Positions 22,275 through 30,651 of a DNA stretch of 33,742 bases are shown here, in pieces. The position numbers and the translations under genes are program-made. Numbering within the stretch: the first letter of the stretch is position 1; every line of letters begins with the position of its first letter. The stretch is taken from NCBI GenBank assembly GCA_013002345.1, contig JABDKH010000038.1:1-33742 (forward strand), read 5' to 3'. This DNA is from Rhodothermales bacterium (GTDB lineage Bacteria > Bacteroidota > Rhodothermia > Rhodothermales > JABDKH01). The notes under the pieces were generated by a model. It saw only the letters and a list, made by a program, of their open reading frames with translations, searched no databases and was not told the DNA's origin.

Positions 22275-25200
22275 TTCTGGATCCAGCGGTGCAACTACGT
22301 CCGAGACGGGTCGAAGAGATCGGTCACGGCAGCCAGTCCGCTCCTCGTCCAATCTGACGACCGGTCAGTTCCTGATGTGGATGGGCCAGAAGCTGCACCC
22401 GGACGCACCACTCTACAACATGGTCCATGCGTTCGAGATCAACGGACCGCTGGACCATGGCCATTTCGCGCGAGCCTTCCAGGCTCTCCTGGACCGGAGT
22501 GACGCCTTACGAATCGTGGTGGACGAAGAGGGAGGCATCCCCAGGCAACGATTTGTGGCTCCGTATCGGCACTCGATCGATCGTGTAGACCTCTCAGGTT
22601 CCCCGGATCCGGACTGTGCGCTTGACGACTGGGTTTCAGTGCGATCCGCGGCTCCACTTGATCTGCGCGCGTCAGCTTTCGACACCGCACTAATCACTCT
22701 CGCGCCCGACCGCCACGTCTGGTACCTGAATCAGCACCACCTCATAACCGACATCTGGTCGACCGCGCTCATCTATCGACGCGTATCCGAGTACTACTCG
22801 TTGTCGCAGTCGGGCCTACTCGAGAAGGCCCCACTACTGCCATCCTTCGAGGAATACGTGGCGTACGAGGCCGCGTACACGTCATCCGGCAGGGCGGAGT
22901 CGGTGGCGGACTACTGGCAGAAGCAGCGCGAGAATCTGGCGGACACGTGCCAGCTATATGGTCGGCGCGGCGCCGATCTCTCAACACGAACCGAGCGGGT
23001 GCGATACGACCTGGGAGCGGAACGCTCCGCGAAGTTCCGGGCCATCGGTCAGGAACCCGGCATACAAGCACTCACCGCGCACCTATCGTATTTCTCAATC
23101 TTTGCGGCGCTGGTTCTCGCCTACATGCGCCGCGTGGGCAGCCGGCAAGAGCTGACACTCGGAACACCGAGTCACAATCGACCCACCGCCGCGTTCAGGG
23201 AGACGATCGGCCTGTTCATCGAGGTGTTCCCGTTCTCCGTCACCCTGGCAGAAGCTGAGACGTTTCGTTCGTTGATCAGGAAGGTTCAGCGCGAGGCTCT
23301 GACTTTCTTTCGCAATGCACAGCCCGGGACAAGCAGCGCGGCAGCCAACCGCGGCTACAACGTGCTCCTGAACTATCTCCCCGTGTCCTTCTCGTCGGAG
23401 TTCGCGGGCCTGCCGATGACGTCTACGTGGGTGCACTCCGGTCATGGCGACAGCCGTCATCACCTGCGCATTCAGGTGCACGATCTCGACAACACCGGCG
23501 CGTTCCAGCTGTACTTCGACTTCAACGCAGACCTCTTCGACAGCCGTCAGCGATTAGAGGCCGTCGACCACTTCGTCCACCTCCTCGATGCAGCGCTGGG
23601 AGACCTCGATCAACTGATTATATCGCCTTCGCTGCTCGACGCCCACCAGCAGGAGGTTCTGCTCGAATCAGGTCGCGCCCCTGAAGAGATGCATCAAGAC
23701 CATCGATCAGTCCTCGAGATGTTCGACGCCTGCGTCAAGCGAACACCACAAGCGGTGGCTCTCGAGTTCGAGAACCACGAAATGACCTACGGAGATCTGG
23801 ATGCCCGATCAAATCAGCTTGCTCGATTCCTTCGGACGCACGGCGTCGACCGGAACGTTCGTGTTGGGCTGTGCCTACCCCGATGCCCTGAAGCAATCGT
23901 CGCCATCCTTGCTGTCATGAAATCCGGAGGCACGTATGTGCCAATTGATCCCCGGTACCCGACTGAGCGACTTACGTTTATCATGGAGGACGCTGGCGTT
24001 CCCATCCTGCTCACGCACTCGTCGGTTGCATCCAGGCTCAACACGCCCAGTGTTGACGTCGTGTGTCTCGACCTTGGCGACTCGGAAATCGAAGCCCATA
24101 ACCCGGATAGCACGAGCTTAGGTCAAGAAACACTCGCCCTCGAGTACGACAGACACCTTGCAGCGTATGTGATTTACACGTCGGGTTCGACAGGGAAGCC
24201 GAAGGGGGTCGTCGTTGGGCGCGCCGCCCTCGCGAGCTATGTAGCGTGGGCTCGGCAGTTCTACCTGGGTGGAGAGCCACACGATCTACCCTTTTTCACA
24301 CCTCTCGCCGTTGACCTCACGGTTACATCCATATTTGGACCCCTGACCACCGGGGGCCGCGTCGTGATCTATGGCGAGGATTCCAATCCGGCGGCCCTGA
24401 TGACACGGGTCGTTACGGACAACCTGGTGGACGTGATCAAGATGACGCCGTCGCACTATGCGCTGGTTCGTCACCTGAACATCCCCGACTCGCGTGTCAG
24501 GATGCTTATTCTTGGTGGGGAAGATCTTGGTTCCGAACTTGCGCGTGACATGCTGCGCACGTTTGGCGAAGACGTACTCGTCTACAATGAATACGGCCCG
24601 ACGGAGGCGACAGTCGGATGCATGATTCATCGGTTCGACGCCTCCGAGAACACCGGGGAATCCGTACCGATCGGAAGAGCCAGCGCCAGGATGAGGGTCT
24701 ACGTGCTCGACGAGGGCCAGAATCTCGCACCGAACGGTATAACCGGCGAACTCTACGTGTCTGGGCCACAGCTCGCTTTTGGGTACTTGAACCGTCGCTC
24801 CCTGACAGCGGACCTGTTTCAACCCGATCCATTCCACCCCGGTGAGAGAATGTATCGAACAGGTGACAGGGCCTGCCGGCAAGACGACGGTGTCATTAAA
24901 TACCTCGGACGACTGGACGATCAGGTCAAACTCCGCGGTGCACGAGTCGAGTTGGGTGAAGTCGGAGCCACTCTGTGTCGGCACCCTTCTATACGAAGTG
25001 CTGAAGTGACGGTAACCTCGTTCCTTCAGCGGAGCGAGGCTAACAAACACTGCGCACGGTGCGGCCTCCCGTCCAACTACCCGGATGTATCATACGACTC
25101 GAATGGTGTCTGCCATCTGTGCCAGGCCTTCGATCGGTACGAGCAGAGGGCTCGTGACTACTTCCGGTCAATGCATCACCTGGAGGAGATCTTCGACCAG

Positions 25201-26619
25201 AGCAGAGATGCGCACGCCGATGCTCCCTACGATTGTCTTGTGTTGCTAAGCGGAGGCAAGGATAGCACCTATGCCCTTGCCAGACTCGTCGATATGGGGC
25301 TCCGCGTTCTCGCATTCACGCTGGACAATGGATACATATCAGAAGGCGCGAAGGACAACATAAGACGTGTTACGGTCGCGCTGGGTGTGGACCACATTTT
25401 CGGGCAGACCCCCGCGATGAATGCAATCTTTGTCGATAGCCTCCAGCGCTTTAGTAACGTGTGCAATGGATGCTTTAAGACGATCTACACACTCGCTCTC
25501 CAAGAAGCACGGACACGAAGAATCCCGTTGATTGTGACAGGCCTTTCGAGGGGGCAGTTCTTTGAAACACGACTCACCGAGTCTCTCTTCCTCGACGATG
25601 ACATTGACGCTGGCAAGATCGACAGTATCGTTCTTGAGGCACGAAAGTCATATCACCGTGTCGAAGATGCGGTTTACCGGCTACTTGACGTCGCCGCACT
25701 GCAGGATGACACGATCTTCGAGCAGGTCCAGTTTGTGGACTTCTATCGCTACTGCGACGTCAGCCTCGAGGAAATGCTGAATTATCTCGACCAGCGACTC
25801 CCGTGGGTGCGCCCGGCCGATACTGGTCGATCGACAAATTGCCTCATCAACAACGTGGGAATCTACGTCCACCAGAAGGAGCGCGGGTTTCACAACTACG
25901 CCTTCCCCTATAGTTGGGACGTACGCGTCGGCCACAAGTCGCGCAAGGAAACCATGGAAGAACTTGATGACGAAATCGATGAAGCAGACGTCGACCGCAT
26001 TTTGCGAGAGATTGGATACGAAGTAGACGCGGTCTATGACGAAGGAAATGAGAACCGACTAGCCGCTTACTATGTCAGCGATGAGCCCCTGCCCACCTCC
26101 GAGCTCAGGGCCTTCATTTCGGCCCGGCTCCCGGAGTACATGGTTCCTTCCTACTTCGTGCACCTGGATGCTCTTCCTCTCAATCCAACGGGCAAGGTGG
26201 ACCGACGGGCTCTTCCCGACCCGACCACGGAAAGACCAGAACTACACACGCCTTACGTAGAACCGCGTACGGATACAGAGCGGCACCTCGCGCGTCTCTG
26301 GGCGGAAGCGCTTCATCTGCATGACATAGGGATACGCGACAACTTCTTCGATCTTGGTGGAGACTCCATCACCGCGATACAGATCGTGGCCAGGGCAAAC
26401 CGTGAAGGAATTCTCGTAAGTCCTGCAATGCTTTTTAGAGGTCAAACTATCGAGGCAGTGGCTGAGGCGCTGGGCAAACCGGACGGGAACCAAGCGGAGC
26501 GAGGCGCCGTGGCCGAGAAGGTGGATCCAGAATCTAAGCCTCCATTCGGCGTGAGCGAGTCGCAGCTCAGTCGCATCGCGACCCTGCTAAACATGGCTGA
26601 CCGTAAGCCCAAGAAATGA
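22267..26619 (+). CDS. NRPS 1: C-A(split by PP-loop ATPase)-PCP
   Basis: This 1450-residue NRPS module has a condensation domain at about 28-460 with HHLITDI (His157, catalytic His158, Asp162; Ile replaces the usual Gly), whose WMGQKLHP..PLYN start resembles first or starter C domains. The A domain begins near 480: A3 TSGSTGKPKG 638-647, A5 EYGPTEATVG, A8 VKLRGARVELGE 887-898. A hand-read code D-L-T-K-I-G-E-V-G-K nearly equals the published Asn code DLTKLGEVGK. Between A8 and A9 sit about 330 residues (about 922-1250) of a PP-loop ATPase: Cys929/932/949/952 knuckle, SGGKDS 995-1000, Cys1066/1069, Cys1192. The A domain then resumes (LPEYMVPS; Lys1310 in TGKVDR), and the PCP has Ser1367 in GGDS. 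GGGG at 22257-22260 precedes the start; the stop overlaps NRPS 2. Confidence 0.93.
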   Translation: MPDSGSSGATTSETGRRDRSRQPVRSSSNLTTGQFLMWMGQKLHPDAPLYNMVHAFEINGPLDHGHFARAFQALLDRSDALRIVVDEEGGIPRQRFVAPYRHSIDRVDLSGSPDPDCALDDWVSVRSAAPLDLRASAFDTALITLAPDRHVWYLNQHHLITDIWSTALIYRRVSEYYSLSQSGLLEKAPLLPSFEEYVAYEAAYTSSGRAESVADYWQKQRENLADTCQLYGRRGADLSTRTERVRYDLGAERSAKFRAIGQEPGIQALTAHLSYFSIFAALVLAYMRRVGSRQELTLGTPSHNRPTAAFRETIGLFIEVFPFSVTLAEAETFRSLIRKVQREALTFFRNAQPGTSSAAANRGYNVLLNYLPVSFSSEFAGLPMTSTWVHSGHGDSRHHLRIQVHDLDNTGAFQLYFDFNADLFDSRQRLEAVDHFVHLLDAALGDLDQLIISPSLLDAHQQEVLLESGRAPEEMHQDHRSVLEMFDACVKRTPQAVALEFENHEMTYGDLDARSNQLARFLRTHGVDRNVRVGLCLPRCPEAIVAILAVMKSGGTYVPIDPRYPTERLTFIMEDAGVPILLTHSSVASRLNTPSVDVVCLDLGDSEIEAHNPDSTSLGQETLALEYDRHLAAYVIYTSGSTGKPKGVVVGRAALASYVAWARQFYLGGEPHDLPFFTPLAVDLTVTSIFGPLTTGGRVVIYGEDSNPAALMTRVVTDNLVDVIKMTPSHYALVRHLNIPDSRVRMLILGGEDLGSELARDMLRTFGEDVLVYNEYGPTEATVGCMIHRFDASENTGESVPIGRASARMRVYVLDEGQNLAPNGITGELYVSGPQLAFGYLNRRSLTADLFQPDPFHPGERMYRTGDRACRQDDGVIKYLGRLDDQVKLRGARVELGEVGATLCRHPSIRSAEVTVTSFLQRSEANKHCARCGLPSNYPDVSYDSNGVCHLCQAFDRYEQRARDYFRSMHHLEEIFDQSRDAHADAPYDCLVLLSGGKDSTYALARLVDMGLRVLAFTLDNGYISEGAKDNIRRVTVALGVDHIFGQTPAMNAIFVDSLQRFSNVCNGCFKTIYTLALQEARTRRIPLIVTGLSRGQFFETRLTESLFLDDDIDAGKIDSIVLEARKSYHRVEDAVYRLLDVAALQDDTIFEQVQFVDFYRYCDVSLEEMLNYLDQRLPWVRPADTGRSTNCLINNVGIYVHQKERGFHNYAFPYSWDVRVGHKSRKETMEELDDEIDEADVDRILREIGYEVDAVYDEGNENRLAAYYVSDEPLPTSELRAFISARLPEYMVPSYFVHLDALPLNPTGKVDRRALPDPTTERPELHTPYVEPRTDTERHLARLWAEALHLHDIGIRDNFFDLGGDSITAIQIVARANREGILVSPAMLFRGQTIEAVAEALGKPDGNQAERGAVAEKVDPESKPPFGVSESQLSRIATLLNMADRKPKK
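25033..26020 (+). other. Embedded PP-loop (alpha-ANH) ATPase domain within NRPS 1
   Basis: This sub-feature marks the domain inserted in the NRPS 1 A domain; limits are approximate. It starts with a CARC...CHLC zinc-knuckle (Cys929, 932, 949, 952), as at the front of N-acetyl sugar amidotransferases (WbpG/PseA type). The ATP-pyrophosphatase loop LLSGGKDSTY follows, then CNGC (Cys1066, 1069), STNC (Cys1192) and a conserved-looking aromatic tail (FHNYAFPYSWD). Zinc knuckle, SGGKDS, central CxxC and a later single Cys also recall TtuA/TtcA [4Fe-4S] sulfurtransferases. The superfamily adenylates a carbonyl oxygen so that N or S can replace it; QueC makes a nitrile. The reading frame is continuous across both junctions, so this is a true insertion and not a frameshifted neighbour. 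Confidence 0.85.
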
Positions 26620-29600
26620 AACTAGACAACGTAGCAGACATCTACCCTCTCTCTCCGCTACAGCTTGGAATGCTATTCCACACGCTCGCGGAACCTGAAT
26701 CTGGCGTGTATGTGTCTCAGCTCGTTATCCGTCTACGGGGTCCAGTAGACTCGTCCATCCTGTCAAATACGTGGTCGGCCTTGGCGCAGCGGCATGCTGT
26801 GCTTCGCACAGCGTTCCTGTGGGACGGCCTTGACGAGCCTATGCAGGTAGTGCGGGAGCGGGTCGAAACGCCCTGGTCGGAGGACGACTGGTCCAATCTT
26901 GATTCTGAGGTGATTCGCAAGTACCTGCTGGAATTCTTGGCTGCCGATCGTCAGAAGGGATTTGACTTGAGTCGAGCGCCGCTGTTTCGACTACAGATGA
27001 TCCATTATGGTCGCGACAGCACTCTCCTGGTCTGGTCTTATCACCACATCCTTCTGGACGGATGGTCAACGTTCATCCTACTGGACGACTTGCGTGCCCT
27101 CTATTCAGAGGCCGTCGAGGACCGTAGACGAGTACTCGACGAGCCGTTTCTTTTTCGAGCGTACATAGAACACACCCGAAGCAAGAGGAGTGACGACAGC
27201 CACGAGTTCTGGAAGAATCTCCTGGGTGATTTCTCGGAGCCAACGCCACTCGGCATAGATCGGACGTCCCCCCCAGGTTCCGGCGGAAGTATTCAGGCTT
27301 CAGAGCGTGTGGTGCCATCGAAGACTGCACGCCAGATCACAGAGTTCGCTCGCACTCGCAGGGTCACCATGAGCACGGTCGTGCATGCCGCATGGTCACT
27401 GCTGCTCGGCTTCTACTCCGGTCGCCGAGATGTAGTGTACGGCTTCACGATTACCGACAGGCCAGCGGCAGTACCGGGGATTGAGAAGGTGGTGGGCCTT
27501 TGTATCAACACGCTCCCTGTTCGCATCCAGATTACGCCGGATCTCACCGTTCGACAATGGATTTTGGATTTGCAGGAGCAGCTGATCGAGATACAGGGCC
27601 GCAGCGAGACTCCCTTATTTGAGACGAAGCGTCTAAGCGCAGTTCCAGGTGAGAGACCCCTCTTTGACAGCATTCTCGTCTTCGAGAACTATCCCGTAGG
27701 CTCCCTGAAAGAACCCTATGCACTCGAAATCGAAGACGTCGAGCACTTCGAGCAGAGCAATTTTCCAATCGCTCTCCTCTTCCTTCCCGACGATCCGATG
27801 CGCGTTAAGATCATGTACGACTCAGGGCGGTTCGCTGCTGAGGACATAGAGACGCTGCTTCGACAGTTCGAGATCGTACTCGATCGTGTGAGTTCAGAAG
27901 AGAACTCTCTGGTTCGCGACGTCCAGCTTCCGCCTGAAGAGCTGTCCATCCTGCGTGGTCCCCATGCTGCCGAGGCTACACTCCCCGTCCACCAGCAGTT
28001 ACTTCGAACTGCTTCCATCCGACCCGACGCGATTGCCGTATCTTGCGACGGAGGGCAGATGTCCTACGGCGATCTCGCACGCAGGTCTGCATCCATCGCA
28101 GCACGGCTGGCAAACCTCGGCCTCCAGGCGGACGAGCCGGTCTGTCTCGTGCTGAATCGATCCACAGACATGATTGCGGCGATGATCGGGGTTCTGCGTG
28201 CGGGAGGCGCCTACGTTCCGATCGATCCCGATGCCCCCGACCGCCGCGTTGAGAAGCTCGTCGAGGACTGTCGTGCCCGCCTGATAATTGAAAGCAGTGG
28301 GTCGGACCGACAAATCGACAACCGCTCTCTGACGCGGATCATCGTCGAAGAGATACAAGATGACGCCGAACGGTACGTGGACCCAAATACAGCACCGTCC
28401 GACAGAGCTTATATCCTCTATACGTCCGGCTCGACGGGCCAGCCGAAGGGTGTCGAAGTCACTCACGAGAACTTGTCATCTTCTACTGCTGCGAGGGCCG
28501 ACTACTATCAGGATTCGCCCAAGTCGTTTCTCCTGCTGTCCTCGTACGTATTCGACAGCTCCGTCGCCGGCATCTTCAGCACACTATGTTCTGGTGGGAA
28601 GCTCGTAGTCCCCCAGCCGCGACTCGAGCAGAACGTCGAAGCCCTTGCACGCCTGATACAGGCGGAAACGATCACGCATACGCTCTGCCTTCCTTCGCTA
28701 TACCGACTAATTCTGAAATTCGCCGATCCAAGCTTTCTGGCGAGCTTAAAGACTGTTATCGTGGCAGGAGAGCCGTGTCCTCCAAGTGTGATACGTCACC
28801 ACTTCACGGTGCTACCAGATGCGAAGCTGTACAACGAGTACGGTCCGACCGAGGCGACTGTATGGGCCACCGTCGAGCAGTTTGAGGACGCCAACGCCGA
28901 CGTGTCCATCGGACGTCCAATCCGTGGGATGTCTGTCTACGTCTGCAGCGACGACCTGAGACCCGTACCTATCGGAGTAGCGGGCGAGATCTTGCTCGGA
29001 GGACCGGGAATAGCAAAAGGCTACGTAAATCGCCCTGAACACGCTACGCGGTCCTTCGTTTCCTGCGTCGAGACCGCTGGCGGCTCACCGCTGTATCGCA
29101 CGGGCGACATCGGTCGCATCAGACCCGATGGACGGCTGGAGTATCTCGGCAGAATTGACGGCCAGCTTAAGATTCGCGGCTACCGAATCGAGCCGGAAGA
29201 AATTGAGAACGTTATTGTCGGGCACAAGCTGGTCAGGGAGGTAGCAGTGGTCGCGGTGAACCACTCTGTCACAGAGCAACGGTTTGCCGGTCACACGGAT
29301 CGGACTGCGCACCAGCTCGTTGCCTTCCTTGCTCCGTCAGAGCCATCAGATCCTCGCTATATAGCTGACCAACTTCGAACATATGCTGAGTCGCGCCTGC
29401 CTGCTTATATGGTGCCGTCACAATACGTGCAGGTAGATGAGTTGCCGCGTACTGCAAGCGGCAAGATCGATAGAAAGACCCTGGCAGATGAAACGACGCT
29501 TCCACAAAGATTCGGAGATGCTAAAGCGGAGCCTCAAAACGAGCAGGAAATGATCTTGCTCGACGTGTGGAAGAAGGTGCTCGGTACCGAATGCATCCGT

Positions 29601-30584
29601 CTTGACGACAGTTTCTTCGAAATAGGCGGCGATTCGATCCGCAGCATTGAGATGCTATCATTAGCCCGTCAGCGCGGCCTCACACTACCGCTCTCAGTGC
29701 TCTTCGGCAAAGGTACGATTCGCGAGATGGCAGCGATGGCAGGGGGCACTGAGTTAAAATCGCATGACAACGCTACACGAACATTGTCCATATCTCCGAT
29801 CAGGACTGAAGGGCCTCTGCCTCCCCTATTTCTGATTCATGGTGTAAGCAGCAATGTACTCCACTATGCAAACCTGGTCGAGCACCTGAGTACTGATCTT
29901 CCGGTCTATGCCATACAGGGTCAGGGGTTGGCCGGCGCACGATTCGAAGTGGAGTCGCTCAGCGACCTTGGAAGAATCTACTCCGACGACATCGTTGCGA
30001 TGGGACTCGAAGCCCCCCATGTGGTTCTCGCCTATTGCGTCGGCGGCAACCTCGCGCTGGAACTGGCGGCTCAGCTTCAACTCAAGGGAGTCAATGTCCC
30101 CCTCGTTGTAATGATCGATGCACTCGCTCCAAACGTTCGTCCGGAAAAGCCCGCACTGCTACAAAAGTCGTTACACGCTGTCAGGGGAGGCCCGATCCAA
30201 GCCGCTACCGCCGCACTTCGCTATGGGCGAGCACTACTTCGAATTGTATGGCGCAGGCTTCAGTTCCAGCTCGCAAGCGTTGCGACTGCGGCAGGGGTTC
30301 CAGTCCCGCAGGGTGCCCGAACCGTTTACGTCAGCGAGATGAATAAGCAGATCATTTTTGACCAGACGCCGCGGAAGTATGAAGGCGACCTAGTTCTTGT
30401 TCTCAGGTCTGCGGCAAATCCCGATCTTTTCGGCGAAGCAGGATGGCGCGATTTCGTAGAAGGGCCAATTGAGACGCTCCGTGTCGAAGGATCGCATGAT
30501 TTCTTGACCGATGCTCCGGACGTTGCCGCTGAGCTCGCACAAGCCATCCAAACTAGAATTGACCGTCTGCACAGAGGCACCTGA
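26616..30584 (+). CDS. NRPS 2: C-A-PCP-TE, termination module
   Basis: This 1322-residue module extends the peptide once and releases it. The C domain has HHILLDG (His143, catalytic His144, Asp148); its start, PLSPLQLGMLFH, is the form usual in DCL or dual C domains. A domain: A3 TSGSTGQPKG 603-612, FDSSVAG at A4, EYGPTEATVW at A5, YRTGD at A7, SGKIDR at A10. My hand-read code D-S-A-C-I-A-E-V-W-K matches none I know, so the residue is unassigned. The PCP has Ser1007 in GGDS. The C-terminal alpha/beta-hydrolase thioesterase has AYCVGG with Cys1141 in place of the usual Ser, plus Asp1168 and His1294 completing a triad. It starts inside the NRPS 1 stop (ATGA, 26616-26619), so the two proteins are made together. 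Confidence 0.95.
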   Translation: MKLDNVADIYPLSPLQLGMLFHTLAEPESGVYVSQLVIRLRGPVDSSILSNTWSALAQRHAVLRTAFLWDGLDEPMQVVRERVETPWSEDDWSNLDSEVIRKYLLEFLAADRQKGFDLSRAPLFRLQMIHYGRDSTLLVWSYHHILLDGWSTFILLDDLRALYSEAVEDRRRVLDEPFLFRAYIEHTRSKRSDDSHEFWKNLLGDFSEPTPLGIDRTSPPGSGGSIQASERVVPSKTARQITEFARTRRVTMSTVVHAAWSLLLGFYSGRRDVVYGFTITDRPAAVPGIEKVVGLCINTLPVRIQITPDLTVRQWILDLQEQLIEIQGRSETPLFETKRLSAVPGERPLFDSILVFENYPVGSLKEPYALEIEDVEHFEQSNFPIALLFLPDDPMRVKIMYDSGRFAAEDIETLLRQFEIVLDRVSSEENSLVRDVQLPPEELSILRGPHAAEATLPVHQQLLRTASIRPDAIAVSCDGGQMSYGDLARRSASIAARLANLGLQADEPVCLVLNRSTDMIAAMIGVLRAGGAYVPIDPDAPDRRVEKLVEDCRARLIIESSGSDRQIDNRSLTRIIVEEIQDDAERYVDPNTAPSDRAYILYTSGSTGQPKGVEVTHENLSSSTAARADYYQDSPKSFLLLSSYVFDSSVAGIFSTLCSGGKLVVPQPRLEQNVEALARLIQAETITHTLCLPSLYRLILKFADPSFLASLKTVIVAGEPCPPSVIRHHFTVLPDAKLYNEYGPTEATVWATVEQFEDANADVSIGRPIRGMSVYVCSDDLRPVPIGVAGEILLGGPGIAKGYVNRPEHATRSFVSCVETAGGSPLYRTGDIGRIRPDGRLEYLGRIDGQLKIRGYRIEPEEIENVIVGHKLVREVAVVAVNHSVTEQRFAGHTDRTAHQLVAFLAPSEPSDPRYIADQLRTYAESRLPAYMVPSQYVQVDELPRTASGKIDRKTLADETTLPQRFGDAKAEPQNEQEMILLDVWKKVLGTECIRLDDSFFEIGGDSIRSIEMLSLARQRGLTLPLSVLFGKGTIREMAAMAGGTELKSHDNATRTLSISPIRTEGPLPPLFLIHGVSSNVLHYANLVEHLSTDLPVYAIQGQGLAGARFEVESLSDLGRIYSDDIVAMGLEAPHVVLAYCVGGNLALELAAQLQLKGVNVPLVVMIDALAPNVRPEKPALLQKSLHAVRGGPIQAATAALRYGRALLRIVWRRLQFQLASVATAAGVPVPQGARTVYVSEMNKQIIFDQTPRKYEGDLVLVLRSAANPDLFGEAGWRDFVEGPIETLRVEGSHDFLTDAPDVAAELAQAIQTRIDRLHRGT

Positions 30585-30651
30585 CAAGGTCTATGTGACC
30601 GAGCCATGTGGGGTCTTTCAGGCCAAATGAGAGCGATATCCGGCAGAATCA

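Noticed and set aside
24286-25050. 254-codon minus-strand ORF inside NRPS 1
   Set aside because: It is antisense to the A domain motifs and has no domain of its own.
25033-26020. The PP-loop segment as a separate gene fused by sequencing error
   Set aside because: The frame runs unbroken from A8 through the insert to A9 and A10 and the PCP, with no internal stop, and both halves of the A domain are present.
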